From: Pandoraea captiosa
GTDB lineage: Bacteria; Pseudomonadota; Gammaproteobacteria; Burkholderiales; Burkholderiaceae
Reading direction: 5' to 3'
NCBI RefSeq assembly: GCF_902459775.1
Contig: NZ_CABPSQ010000009.1
Span: 150,208-214,207, forward strand
Length of the DNA stretch: 64,000 bases
The first letter of the stretch is position 1, and each line of letters opens with the position of its first letter. Shown here piece after piece: positions 40,821-50,177 of this stretch. The position numbers were made by a program, and so were the translations under genes. Under the pieces are notes generated by a model. That model searched no databases. It was not told the DNA's origin and was given only the letters and a program-made list of their open reading frames with translations.

Positions 40821-41792
40821 ATGGCGGCGGTGCCTTTCGATACGGGAGAAGTGATCCGGCGGCTGACGACGCGGCTCAAGATGAAGCATCTTGTGCTGTT
40901 GTTGCAGATTCAGCAGCACGGCTCGCTCACGCGGGTGGCGGAGCATATGGCGACCAGCCAGCCGGCCGTCACGAGCGCTCTCGCCGAGCTGGAGAGCATG
41001 CTCGGCGGCCCGCTGTTCGACCGCACGCCGCGCGGCATGACGCCCACGCCGCTGGGCGACGTGGTGCTGGCCCGGGCGCAGGCCATGGTGCACGATCTGG
41101 ACCACCTGACCCGCGATATCGAAGCCGTAATGGCCGGTCATGCGGCGCGCTTGCAGGTCGGCGTGATTCCGTACGTTTCCGGCACGACGCTGGCCGCGGC
41201 CATTCAGCAGACGCTCGCCCGGATTCCTCAACGCCTGACCGTCACCCTGCACGAAGGCACCAGCGAATCGCTGATGGCCCAGCTTCGGGATCACACGCTC
41301 GACGTGGTGATCGCCCGCGCGGCGGCAAACGTCGATCTCACGCAGGTGCAGTTCGAAGTGCTGCACCACCAGATGCCGCGCGTGGTCGCGAGCCGTCGTC
41401 TGGCGGCGCGACTCGGGCGAAGCGCGCCGGTGTGGGCACAACTGGCGGAACTCGACTGGGTGATGGGCGCACCGAACACGCCAATGCGCGACCAGCTCTC
41501 CGATCTGTTCCTGCATGCCGGGGTGGTCCCGCCGGTGCCCGTGGTAGAGAGCTTTTCGTCGCGCCTGACCGGGGAGCTGCTGGCCAGCAGCGAGCGCGCG
41601 GTGTCGTTGCTACCCGCCGACATTGCCGAAGAACTGGTTCGAATCGCAGGCGTCGCCATCGTGCCGTGGTCGCTCACCTGGACGCTTCCGCCCGTCGCGA
41701 TGTTCACACGTCGTGAAAACCCGCGCGAGACGCACCGGCTCTTTACAGAAGCGTTGCGCACCCAGTACCGCACGATGACGGGGACATCCTGA
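40821..41792 (+). CDS. LysR-family transcriptional regulator
   Basis: A 323-residue LysR protein. HTH: HLVLLLQIQQHGSLTRVAEHMATSQPAVTSALAELESMLGGPLF. The substrate-binding domain follows. GGGGAC lies before the ATG at 40821; a longer frame from 40758 is not conserved. It is divergent from maeB and could regulate it, but this is inferred from position only. The inducer is unknown. Confidence 0.88.
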   Translation: MAAVPFDTGEVIRRLTTRLKMKHLVLLLQIQQHGSLTRVAEHMATSQPAVTSALAELESMLGGPLFDRTPRGMTPTPLGDVVLARAQAMVHDLDHLTRDIEAVMAGHAARLQVGVIPYVSGTTLAAAIQQTLARIPQRLTVTLHEGTSESLMAQLRDHTLDVVIARAAANVDLTQVQFEVLHHQMPRVVASRRLAARLGRSAPVWAQLAELDWVMGAPNTPMRDQLSDLFLHAGVVPPVPVVESFSSRLTGELLASSERAVSLLPADIAEELVRIAGVAIVPWSLTWTLPPVAMFTRRENPRETHRLFTEALRTQYRTMTGTS

Positions 41793-41930
41793 CTCACCAG
41801 CGCACCAACACGTTCGGAAAGGTGCGGAAAGGTCATTTGGCGTCAAAACCGGTGAATTTCGCGAAATACGGCCTTTTCGGCTCGCTTCCCATGCAATTGG
41901 CCGAGGCACGTCCGTCGTAAGGTGTCGTCC

Positions 41931-43205
41931 ATGAACGACGCTGTCTCGCCCCCTTCCGAAACGCACACGCCGTCTGCTGGCACCTTACCGCCGGTGACGC
42001 CATTTGCGCCGTCCCCTCATCAGATTTTTCTGGCGCCCGCGCTGCTGCCGACACAAGTCGGTCCGGCGGGGTTGCGCTTCGATTTCAACGACGGTGCGCG
42101 CGTGGTCATTCCCGACTTCGGTCAGCCGTTGCCGTGGCGCGTGCGCATCAGCGATCTGCGCGACGGCCGCCCCCTCGCCGACGTCGCCCTGTCCTCCGGC
42201 GTGGTGCGCAGCCCGACCAAGTACTACACGCCTTGCGGTATCACGATCTGGCTCAACGACGTGGTGGTCTTCGAGCACCGTTTCGATCTGCGCGATCAGG
42301 ACGTGCTCGTTCAGTTCCCGCTGGCCGCACTGGGGGACGTACTGGGCTGGCTGCCGTATGCGCTGCGTTTTGCCGACGTGCACGGGTGCCGGCTGGCATG
42401 CGTGGTCACCCCGGCGGTGGCGGCATTGTTCCGCGACGCCTATCCGCACGTCGAATTCCTCTCACAGGACAAGGTCGAGCGGCGCAAGTACTACGCGACG
42501 TACAACGTCGGCCTGTTCTTCGACGACAAGGAACTGACACAACAGCCCCGTGACTTCCGCCAGACGGGTCTGCATCGCACGGCAGCCCACATACTCGGTG
42601 TCGACGATGCCGAGTCGACGGCGAAGACGGCGCTGCCGGACGTATCGCGCCCGATGGCAGATCCCTACGTCTGTATCGCGGTACAGAGCACGGCGCAGTG
42701 CAAGTACTGGAACCGGCCGGGCGGCTGGGATGCCGTCGTGGCGGGCTTGCGCGAGCGCGGCTTGCAGGTGGTGTGCATCGACCAGAAACCACGCAACGGC
42801 AAGCACGACTTCTGGCAATCGATCCCGGAAGGCGCCATCGACGCCACGGGCGATCTGCCGCTGACCGAGCGTGCGCGCTGGCTGATGCACGCCAGCGCCT
42901 TCATCGGCTTGTCGAGCGGACTGTCATGGCTCGCCTGGACCATGGGCGCGCCAACGGTCGTCATCTCCGGCTTCACGCTGCCGCACAACGAATTCGCGAC
43001 ACCGTATCGCGTCATCAACACCGACGTGTGCACCGGCTGCTGGCACGACCCCGCGATTCGCTACAACCACGACGACTTCCACTTCTGCCCGAGACACAAA
43101 GGCACGCAACGCGCCTTCGAATGCACGCGCGAAATCACGCCGGAAGCGGTGCTGGCGACGGTAGACAGGATTCCAGGGGTGAATCAGGCGATGCCACGCG
43201 CGTGA
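41931..43205 (+). CDS. Autotransporter O-heptosyltransferase, TibC/BAHT type
   Basis: A 424-residue glycosyltransferase resembling TibC, Aah and BAHT, which transfer ADP-D-glycero-beta-D-manno-heptose (in related cases) to the passenger domain of self-associating autotransporters in the cytoplasm. The N-terminal beta-domain (PHQIFLAPALLPTQ) leads into a GT-B-like fold with KYWNRPGGWDAVV and FIGLSSGLSWLAWTMG. The C-terminal Cys367, Cys370, Cys386 and Cys398 (CxxC-x15-C-x11-C) have the spacing I recall for the iron-binding site of TibC. AAGG at 41919 suits the ATG at 41931. No autotransporter substrate gene is in the window. Confidence 0.8.
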   Translation: MNDAVSPPSETHTPSAGTLPPVTPFAPSPHQIFLAPALLPTQVGPAGLRFDFNDGARVVIPDFGQPLPWRVRISDLRDGRPLADVALSSGVVRSPTKYYTPCGITIWLNDVVVFEHRFDLRDQDVLVQFPLAALGDVLGWLPYALRFADVHGCRLACVVTPAVAALFRDAYPHVEFLSQDKVERRKYYATYNVGLFFDDKELTQQPRDFRQTGLHRTAAHILGVDDAESTAKTALPDVSRPMADPYVCIAVQSTAQCKYWNRPGGWDAVVAGLRERGLQVVCIDQKPRNGKHDFWQSIPEGAIDATGDLPLTERARWLMHASAFIGLSSGLSWLAWTMGAPTVVISGFTLPHNEFATPYRVINTDVCTGCWHDPAIRYNHDDFHFCPRHKGTQRAFECTREITPEAVLATVDRIPGVNQAMPRA

Positions 43206-44113
43206 CCGGCGCCGTCCCGATGTAATTCGCGCGCCAGATACTGCTCCATGAAGTCCACGAAGATCCGCACCTTCGCCGAGAGATTGAGGCGCTCCGGATA
43301 GATCGCATAGATATCCGCCGCAGGCAGCGCCCAGTCGCTTAGCAATGGCGTGAGCGCCTTCGACGCAAGCGCGGCCCGCACATCCCACTCGGATCTGACC
43401 AGTATCCCGTGCCCGTCGAGCGCCCAGCGCAACGTGGCCTCACCGTCGTTGCTGCTCATCACGCCGTGCACCTTCACCGTTTCATGGCGCTTGCCTTTGG
43501 TGAAGTGCCAGGTGCCGTACGCCGTATCGTTTTCGCGCAGCACGATGCACAGATGATTGCGCAGGTCGTCCGGCACCTGCGGCACACCATGCCGTGCGAG
43601 ATACGCGGGCGATGCACACACCAGACGTCGGTTGGCCGCAATCCGACGCCCTACCACACGCTGATCCGGCAACTCGCCGAAACGGATGCCGACGTCGAAG
43701 GCGAACTCGGCAAGATTCATCGGCCGGTCGGTCAGATCCAGTTGCACTTCGACGTCCGGGTACTGTTCGCGAAACACCGATAACGCCGGGACGACGTGGC
43801 GGCGTCCGAAGCCGAACGTCGCGTTCACCTTGAGCAATCCGCGCGGCAGATCCCGGCTGCTCGACACCATGCGTTCGAGCTCGTGCACCTGTTCGATAAT
43901 CCGGGACCCCGTGCCAAGGTACAGCTCGCCTTCGTGCGTCATGGCAAGGCGCCGTGTGGTGCGGTTAAGCAGTTTCACCCCCAGCCGACGCTCCAGTTGG
44001 CTCAGCCGCGCGCTAATGGCAGGCGGCGTCACCCCCAGATCGCGCGCCAGCGCCGACAGGCTTCCCAACGTCACCAGTCGCGCGAAGAACTCCAGGTCGG
44101 CAATGGCATCCAT
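43184..44113 (-). CDS. LysR-family regulator, DmlR-like
   Basis: A 309-residue LysR regulator. HTH: LEFFARLVTLGSLSALARDLGVTPPAISARLSQLERRLGVKLLNRTTRRL, with the NRTTRR signature of the DmlR/CrgA subgroup. It diverges from the LeuC/LeuD-like genes with 141 bp between starts, so it most probably controls them. DmlR of E. coli activates D-malate use; a similar effector is possible but not shown. I chose the ATG at 44113; a TTG at 44125 is in frame. Its end overlaps the heptosyltransferase gene by 22 bp. Confidence 0.87.
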   Translation of the reverse strand: MDAIADLEFFARLVTLGSLSALARDLGVTPPAISARLSQLERRLGVKLLNRTTRRLAMTHEGELYLGTGSRIIEQVHELERMVSSSRDLPRGLLKVNATFGFGRRHVVPALSVFREQYPDVEVQLDLTDRPMNLAEFAFDVGIRFGELPDQRVVGRRIAANRRLVCASPAYLARHGVPQVPDDLRNHLCIVLRENDTAYGTWHFTKGKRHETVKVHGVMSSNDGEATLRWALDGHGILVRSEWDVRAALASKALTPLLSDWALPAADIYAIYPERLNLSAKVRIFVDFMEQYLARELHRDGAGHARGIA

Positions 44114-44254
44114 TATTAAATTCAACTTAAAAGTAGGTTAAGCGAATATGCATTTTACGATTCTATGAACGAATTAGACTCCACACAAGGTCGCAACGCC
44201 TGTCGACGACGGTGAACTCGACGACCGCCCCGCCCCATTTCGTGGAGTGCCCCC

Positions 44255-45667
44255 ATGGGACAGACGCTTTATCAAAAAATCGTGCGAAGCCATACGGTCT
44301 TCGACGTCGATGCGCAGCACGTCGCGCTCTATGCCGATCTGCACATCATGAATGAGTACACAAGCCCGCAGGCCTTCGCCGGGCTCGCCGAGAAAGGGCT
44401 GCCCGTGCGCTGCCCGGAGAAACAGATGGGCATCGTGGACCACGTGATCCCGACGCATCCCGTGCCGGTCGGCAAGCGCACCATCGTGATCGACGCCGCC
44501 GCGCATCAGGCCGCGAACTTCACGCGCAATTGCGAGAAGCACGGCATTCATCTGTTCGACGTGACGGACCCCGAGCAGGGTATCGAACACGTTGTCGCGC
44601 CCGAACTCGGTCTGATCCGGCCCGGTATGGTGGTGCTTTGCGGTGACAGCCACACGACCACGTATGGGGCGCTGGGCGCCCTGGGATTCGGTATCGGCAC
44701 CTCGGAAGTCGAGCACGTGCTGGCAACGCAGACGCTCATCTACCGCGTGGCGCACGACATGCGCATACACGTCGACGGTGCGCTCGCGAGCGGCACGACA
44801 TCGAAGGATCTGGTGCTCTACATCATCGCCCGCATCGGCGCACAAGGCGCGCGCGGCTTCGTCGTCGAATTCACCGGCCCGGCCATCGAAGCGCTGTCTG
44901 CAGAGGCGCGCATGACGTTGTGCAACATGACGGTCGAAGCGGGCGCGCGCGGCGCGCTGATTGCTCCCGACGCCACGACGCTGCAATACGTCGGCGACCA
45001 CATCAGGGATATCTCCGGCGTGGCGCTCGACGCTGCCATGGCGCGCTGGCTGACGCTGCGCTCGGACGACGACGCCGTGTTCGACGTCACGCACCGATTC
45101 GACGCCGCCGATGTCGCACCTTTCGTCACGTGGGGCACCAGCCCCGATCAGGCGATTGCGATCGACGCCCCGATTCCCGGGCTGCCGCACGACGAGACCG
45201 AGCGACACAGTGCGTCGAAGGCGCTTGGCTATATGGGCCTCGACGCGGGGCAGTCGCTCGACGGCCTGCCCATCGATCATGTCTTCATCGGCTCCTGCAC
45301 CAATGCGCGCATCGAGGACCTGCGCGCGATCGCCAACATCGTGCGCGGTCGCAAGGTCGCCTCCGGCGTGCGCGCGATGGTCGTGCCCGGCTCGGGCCGG
45401 GTGCGCGATCAGGCAGAGCGAGAAGGCATCGCGGCCGCGCTCACCGATGCAGGTTTCGAATGGCGTCAGCCGGGCTGCTCGATGTGCCTGGCGATGAACG
45501 ACGACATTCTCAAGCCGGGCGAGCGTTGCGCCTCGACCACCAACCGCAATTTCGAAGGACGTCAGGGACGCGGCGCACGCACGCATCTGATGAGTCCGGC
45601 CATGGCCGCCGCAGCAGCGCTCGCCGGGCGCATCGTGGACATTCGCAAGGAGATCCCTCATGGCTAA
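44255..45667 (+). CDS. LeuC-like dehydratase large subunit (aconitase superfamily)
   Basis: 470 residues, close to the 466 of E. coli LeuC. The [4Fe-4S] ligands are Cys348 (GSCTNARIEDL), Cys408 and Cys411 (PGCSMC), matching LeuC C347/C407/C410. The enzyme dehydrates or hydrates 2- or 3-hydroxyacids. Which one is uncertain: isopropylmalate isomerase, 2-methylmalate (citramalate) hydratase and maleate hydratase all use this pair. The gene lies in a catabolic-looking set with a LysR regulator and a 2-hydroxycarboxylate transporter, and not with leuB or leuA. Its end overlaps the small-subunit gene by 8 bp. Confidence 0.87.
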   Translation: MGQTLYQKIVRSHTVFDVDAQHVALYADLHIMNEYTSPQAFAGLAEKGLPVRCPEKQMGIVDHVIPTHPVPVGKRTIVIDAAAHQAANFTRNCEKHGIHLFDVTDPEQGIEHVVAPELGLIRPGMVVLCGDSHTTTYGALGALGFGIGTSEVEHVLATQTLIYRVAHDMRIHVDGALASGTTSKDLVLYIIARIGAQGARGFVVEFTGPAIEALSAEARMTLCNMTVEAGARGALIAPDATTLQYVGDHIRDISGVALDAAMARWLTLRSDDDAVFDVTHRFDAADVAPFVTWGTSPDQAIAIDAPIPGLPHDETERHSASKALGYMGLDAGQSLDGLPIDHVFIGSCTNARIEDLRAIANIVRGRKVASGVRAMVVPGSGRVRDQAEREGIAAALTDAGFEWRQPGCSMCLAMNDDILKPGERCASTTNRNFEGRQGRGARTHLMSPAMAAAAALAGRIVDIRKEIPHG

Positions 45668-46298
45668 GCACACGCGCGTCGTCGGCATTGCCGCGCCGCT
45701 ACCGCTGAACAATCTCGACACCGATCAGATCATGCCCAAGCAGTTTTTGCTCGGCATCGACAAATCCGGCCTCGCGCGCGGCGTGCTCTACGACCTGCGC
45801 ACGCTTGCCGACGGCACGCCCGACGCCACATTCGTGCTCAATCGTCCGGCCTATCGCGACGCACGCATTCTGGTCGGCGGCGCGAACTTCGGTTGCGGCT
45901 CCAGTCGCGAGCACGCGGTGTGGGGCTTGCAACAGGCGGGCATCGAGGCCGTCATCGCGCCGAGCTTCGGCGAGATCTTCTACTTCAATGCGCTCAACAA
46001 CCGCCTGCTGCTAATCGGCCTGGCGCCTGCCGACGTGGCGACGCTCGCCGAGCTGATCGACGATCCCGCGCAAAGCCTGCTGACCATCGACGTCGAGCGT
46101 CAGCAGGTGGTCGCGGCGAACGGACAGACGTTCGCGTTCGATCTGCCGCCGCGCCAGAAGCACATGTTCATGGAAGGCCTCGACATGATCGGCATGACGC
46201 TGCGCGACCGCGATGCGATCGCCGCCTTCGAAGCCCGCCATCGCGACGACGCCCCCTGGATGCAGATCGATCTGCCCCGGCAGCAACGCACGGCCTGA
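45660..46298 (+). CDS. LeuD-like dehydratase small subunit
   Basis: A 212-residue swivelling domain partner of the LeuC-like protein. It has NLDTDQIMPKQFL near the start and FGCGSSREHAVWGL (substrate- and cofactor-binding motif) near residues 77-90. Conserved with LeuD. Translation is coupled to the upstream gene by the 8-bp overlap. The pathway is inferred only from the neighbouring 2HCT transporter gene. Confidence 0.87.
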   Translation: MAKHTRVVGIAAPLPLNNLDTDQIMPKQFLLGIDKSGLARGVLYDLRTLADGTPDATFVLNRPAYRDARILVGGANFGCGSSREHAVWGLQQAGIEAVIAPSFGEIFYFNALNNRLLLIGLAPADVATLAELIDDPAQSLLTIDVERQQVVAANGQTFAFDLPPRQKHMFMEGLDMIGMTLRDRDAIAAFEARHRDDAPWMQIDLPRQQRTA

Positions 46299-46357
46299 GA
46301 AGAGGCGCAGCAAGCGCTCACACGACGGCCGGATTCAAGACCTTTCAGGAGACAACC

Positions 46358-47737
46358 ATGGAAAGCCAAAGCGCTCAGGCGAGCGGGTCCCCGCTCGCCG
46401 GTACATCCCCCACCCATGCCGAGGCATCGAACGCCCCCGGTGCTGCCAACCCTTCGGGCCCTTCCCGCTGGACGGCGCTCACCATCGGCGGCGCGCCGCT
46501 GCCGATGTTCGTCGCCATCGCCGCCATCACGGGGCTGGCCGCACTCACCGGGCGCCTGCCGGCCGACATGATCGGCGGCTTCGCGGTGCTGATGATCGCC
46601 GGCATGCTGCTGGGTGAAATCGGCGGCGTCATTCCCGGGTTCCGGCACATCGGCGGCCCTGCCATTCTTTGCCTGTTCGTGCCCGCCGCACTGCTGGGCA
46701 ACGGTCTGATGGACGACGCGATGCTCAAGGCGATCACCGTCACGATGAAGACGGCGAATCTGCAATATCTCTACATCGCCTGTCTGGTCGCCGGCAGCAT
46801 GCTCGGCATGAATCGCAAGATTCTGATTCAGGGCTTTCTGAAGATGTTCGTGCCGCTGCTCATCGGCACGCTCGCCGCGATTGCAGCCGGTTGTCTCGCC
46901 GGTCTGCTGTTCGGCTTCAGCCCGCGGCATACGTTCTTTTTCATCGTGATGCCGATTCTCGGCGGCGGCATTGGCGAGGGCATTCTGCCGTTGTCGATCG
47001 GCTACTCGGAAATTACGGGCGAAGCGCAGGGCCATCTGATCGCAACGATGGTGCCTGCTGCACTGATCGGCAACGTCGTGGCGATTCTCTCGGCAGGGTT
47101 GCTCAAACGTTTCGGCGAGAAGCATGCGCATTACAACGGCAACGGCATGCTCGTGCGCAGCGGTGAAGATCGCGCGCTGCTCGAAGGGCAAAGCGAGGCG
47201 CAAGCGCTCGACCTGCGGCTCATGGGGCATGGCCTTCTGCTCGCCTGCACGCTATTCATTCTCGGCGCGTTGCTGGCTCCGCTCACCGGCATTCCCGGCC
47301 CAGTGCTCATGATCGTCGCCGCAGCCGTGATGAAGGTGGCGCGCGTGATTCCGGCCAGCATGGAAACAGGCGCGTATCAGATGTACAAGTTCATGTCGAC
47401 GAATCTGACGTTCGCGATTCTTGTGGGCCTCGGCACGCTATTCGTTTCGTGGGACAAGCTCGTCGGCGCGTTCTCCACCGCTTACTTCGTGATTTGCGCA
47501 GCGACGGTGATCGCGATGGTGGTCTCGGGGTTCTTCGTCGGCATGTGGCTCAAGATGTTCCCGGTCGAGTCGGCCATCGTCACGGCCTGCCACAGCGGAC
47601 TCGGCGGCACGGGCGACGTGGCGATCCTGTCGTCGTCGAATCGCATGGGGCTCATGCCGTTCGCACAGATTTCCACGCGCATCGGCGGGGCGGGAATGGT
47701 CGTGATCGCGACGGTGCTGATGAAGTTCTGGCACTGA
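46358..47737 (+). CDS. 2-hydroxycarboxylate transporter (2HCT, CitS/MaeN-like)
   Basis: 459 residues with about 11-12 membrane helices. The inverted-repeat halves carry the two GGxG-type reentrant loops of the 2HCT family (GGGIGEGILPLSIGYSE and GLGGTGDVAILSSSNRM). The family imports citrate, malate or lactate by Na+ symport or exchange. CAGGAG lies 8 bp before the ATG at 46358. It is the third gene of the leuC-leuD-like operon, 59 bp after leuD, so it probably imports the substrate of the hydratase. Confidence 0.88.
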   Translation: MESQSAQASGSPLAGTSPTHAEASNAPGAANPSGPSRWTALTIGGAPLPMFVAIAAITGLAALTGRLPADMIGGFAVLMIAGMLLGEIGGVIPGFRHIGGPAILCLFVPAALLGNGLMDDAMLKAITVTMKTANLQYLYIACLVAGSMLGMNRKILIQGFLKMFVPLLIGTLAAIAAGCLAGLLFGFSPRHTFFFIVMPILGGGIGEGILPLSIGYSEITGEAQGHLIATMVPAALIGNVVAILSAGLLKRFGEKHAHYNGNGMLVRSGEDRALLEGQSEAQALDLRLMGHGLLLACTLFILGALLAPLTGIPGPVLMIVAAAVMKVARVIPASMETGAYQMYKFMSTNLTFAILVGLGTLFVSWDKLVGAFSTAYFVICAATVIAMVVSGFFVGMWLKMFPVESAIVTACHSGLGGTGDVAILSSSNRMGLMPFAQISTRIGGAGMVVIATVLMKFWH

Positions 47738-47804
47738 CGCGTGGTCGGCGCCGAGATTGACGGCGCCCCGATCGACGGTGGCGGCCAGTGGAGGACTGAG
47801 GCGT

Positions 47805-48821
47805 TCAGTCCGGTCGCCGCCGGAACGCCCACCAGCCGGCGGCCGCCGTGCCCGTGGCCACGATAGCCACGAGCACCCAGAAGCCATGCGGATGATCGGC
47901 AAGCGGAATGCCGCCCACGTTCATCCCGAAGAACCCGGCCACGATGTTGATCGGCAAGGCGAGCACGGTCACCACGGTGAGCGTGTAAATCGTGCGCTCC
48001 GTGCGCTCGCTGACCATGGCCGCGATTTCCTCCTGTAGCAGCTTGATCCGTTCGAGCAGTGCCGAGAGGTCGTTGAGCACCACCGCGAATTCTTCCGTCG
48101 CCTGACGGAATTCCTGCACGTCCTCCGCATGCCCCCACACCGGCGGGCGACTCAGCAGCCGAAAGAGCGCTGCCGGTTCCGGCGCGAGCAGTCGTTGCAG
48201 ACGTACGAGCACGCGACGCAACGATCCCAGGTCGACGCGATTGCTCTCGATGCGTTGTTGCAACAAGCGGTCTTCGACGATATCCACACGGCGGCTTGTC
48301 TCTCGCACGATACGTTCGAGGACATCGGCCTGATCGCGCAGCAAATGCACGAGCAGCGCGAGCGGTGTGCGAAATGCATCGCCCCGTTTGACGGACGCAC
48401 GTAATTTGTCGATGGAGCGAAGCGGCTTTACGCGGCCCGTGACGAGCAGACGCGCGTTGGCGGCGACACGCAGCGTCGAAATCTCCGATTGCGCAATATC
48501 GAACGCGAAGATGACATCGTTGATGACGGCGAGCAGCCAGTCGTCGGAATGCTCGATGCGCGTGGAGCGCGATCCCTCGCCCAGACTTTCGTAGAACTCG
48601 TCGGGCAGCCGCATTTGCGCCTTGAGCCACTTCTCGCACGCAGCGTGTGCGAAGTTGAAATGCAGCCAGAGAAAGCCCTCGGCCCGCTCGCCTTTCATGA
48701 GCCACGCGAGCGCTTCGCCCGAGTCGACAGGTTGCGGCGCTTCGCCGTCGGTAAAGCGGTAGCCGTAGATCAGGCCAGCCTGATCGCAGCCGTAAGCGTT
48801 GTGGACTAAGTCGGCGAACAT
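47805..48821 (-). CDS. zntB: CorA-family zinc/magnesium transporter, ZntB-like
   Basis: A 338-residue protein with a large cytoplasmic N-terminal domain and two C-terminal membrane helices. The pore motif GMN lies at 299-301, in FFGMNVGGIPLADHPHGFW, the loop typical of ZntB. The family transports Zn2+ across the inner membrane. Stop at 47805 is 68 bp from the 2HCT stop (convergent). The ATG at 48821 is chosen as the first conserved Met. A 13-bp palindrome lies at 48890-48902, about 70 bp upstream. Confidence 0.85.
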   Translation of the reverse strand: MFADLVHNAYGCDQAGLIYGYRFTDGEAPQPVDSGEALAWLMKGERAEGFLWLHFNFAHAACEKWLKAQMRLPDEFYESLGEGSRSTRIEHSDDWLLAVINDVIFAFDIAQSEISTLRVAANARLLVTGRVKPLRSIDKLRASVKRGDAFRTPLALLVHLLRDQADVLERIVRETSRRVDIVEDRLLQQRIESNRVDLGSLRRVLVRLQRLLAPEPAALFRLLSRPPVWGHAEDVQEFRQATEEFAVVLNDLSALLERIKLLQEEIAAMVSERTERTIYTLTVVTVLALPINIVAGFFGMNVGGIPLADHPHGFWVLVAIVATGTAAAGWWAFRRRPD

Positions 48822-49256
48822 GCGCGCAATCCGGGCGAACGTGGGGAAAATGACGTGATTCGCACCGCGGCTCGGTGGGACTTGCCATCATGACAATGTC
48901 ATATGTCTTTTTTGTGACAGTCTGCGCGTCATTGCGCCCGCCCGGAGGGGGCGGAATCGGTGGCGACGCGCCGTCCTGCGGGGCGCTGCCGGGAACTCCG
49001 ATACGCGCCATTCGTCAACGCCATGCTGGTGTCATAAAATCGTCGCATACTGGAGTTCACACCTTCGGGCGCGCCATTCCCCCCAGTTGCCGGGTCGCCG
49101 TGTCGGTCCCGGCGTAGGACGTTAGGGGGGCGAAAGGGGGCATAAGGAGGACATAAGGGGGCATCTCTGGCATTCGTGCCGTAGTGCCTGCGCGCCTTCA
49201 TGTCCTAGCGCCTTTGGGCCTACTCGTGTTTTCTGGCCGTAAGAGAGATCGTCGCC
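48822..49256. other. Divergent intergenic region, zntB / ppk2
   Basis: 435 bp without a supportable gene. Notable: palindrome ATGACA-A-TGTCAT at 48890-48902, and a G-rich, SD-like block at 49131-49164 in which GGGGGCATAAGG-type units recur two to three times. A plausible start region for both genes. Confidence 0.5.
48890..48902. promoter_or_regulatory. 13-bp palindrome upstream of zntB-like gene
   Basis: ATGACAATGTCAT is symmetric about a central A, with perfect 6-bp arms, 69-81 bp before the zntB-like ATG. It is in a fitting place for an operator. The binding protein is unknown. Confidence 0.4.
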
Positions 49257-50177
49257 ATGACCAAATTCGATTCCGACGCCGACCACGACGCGATGCTCAC
49301 GCGTCGCCTCCAGGATGACCTGATCGACAGCTACGACGAAGAGATCGAAATGGAGATCGACGATCTTCGCCTGCCGGGGCTGAACGATCTGAGCGCACAG
49401 GCGCGCGACGACCGTCTGCACTATTTCCGGGAGTTGTTCCGTCTGCAAGGCGAACTCGTCAAGTTGCAGGACTGGGTCATTCGCAGCCGTCACCGCCTCG
49501 TGGTGATCTTCGAAGGCCGTGACGCCGCAGGCAAGGGCGGCGCGATCAAGCGCATCACGCAACGCCTGAATCCTCGTGTGTGTCGTGTTGCGGCGCTGCC
49601 CGCCCCGAACGACCGCGAGCGCACGCAGTGGTATTTCCAGCGCTATGTCCAGCATCTGCCGGCTGCCGGCGAGATCGTGCTGTTCGACCGCAGTTGGTAC
49701 AACCGCGCCGGTGTCGAGCACGTGATGGGCTTTTGCACGCAGGACGAATACGAGGAGTTCTTCCGCTCGGTGCCTGAATTCGAGAAGATGCTGGTGCGCA
49801 GCGGCATCCAGATCGTGAAGTACTGGTTCTCGATTTCGGACGAAGAACAGGAAGCGCGCTTTCTCGCCCGGATTCAGGATCCGCTCAAGCAGTGGAAGCT
49901 GAGCCCGATGGATCTGGAGAGTCGCACCCGCTGGGAGAAGTACACGGTTGCCAAGGAAGTCATGCTCGAACGCACGCACATTCCTGAAGCGCCGTGGTGG
50001 GTGGTGCAGGCCGACGACAAAAAGCGCGCGCGGCTCAACTGCATTCATCACCTGCTCCAGCAAGTGCCGTATCACGACGTGGAGCGCTCGCAGGTCGTGC
50101 TGCCCGAGCGTGCGCGCAGCGAGGACTACATGCGTCACCCCGTGCCGCCGGAGATCATCGTGCCGGAGATTTACTGA
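49257..50177 (+). CDS. ppk2: Polyphosphate kinase 2
   Basis: A 306-residue cytoplasmic PPK2-family enzyme, which transfers phosphate from polyphosphate to nucleoside phosphates. Walker A GRDAAGKGG (87-95), Walker B VLFDRSWYNRAGVE, and an acid-rich N-terminus (DSDADHD, DEEIEMEIDD). The single PPK2 domain suggests class I, which makes NTP from NDP, but class cannot be fixed from this sequence alone. AAGAGAGA lies before the ATG. The end overlaps the sensor-kinase gene by 7 bp. Confidence 0.93.
   Translation: MTKFDSDADHDAMLTRRLQDDLIDSYDEEIEMEIDDLRLPGLNDLSAQARDDRLHYFRELFRLQGELVKLQDWVIRSRHRLVVIFEGRDAAGKGGAIKRITQRLNPRVCRVAALPAPNDRERTQWYFQRYVQHLPAAGEIVLFDRSWYNRAGVEHVMGFCTQDEYEEFFRSVPEFEKMLVRSGIQIVKYWFSISDEEQEARFLARIQDPLKQWKLSPMDLESRTRWEKYTVAKEVMLERTHIPEAPWWVVQADDKKRARLNCIHHLLQQVPYHDVERSQVVLPERARSEDYMRHPVPPEIIVPEIY

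Noticed and set aside
44165-44215. A 16-codon frame with three Arg codons at its end in the leader of the LeuC-like gene
   Set aside because: It has no ribosome-binding site, no following terminator or antiterminator, and no link between arginine and this operon. Probably chance.
44255-46298. Genuine leuCD for leucine biosynthesis
   Set aside because: Motifs alone cannot exclude it, but leuB and leuA are absent and the neighbours are a DmlR-like regulator and a 2HCT transporter; I kept the more general call.
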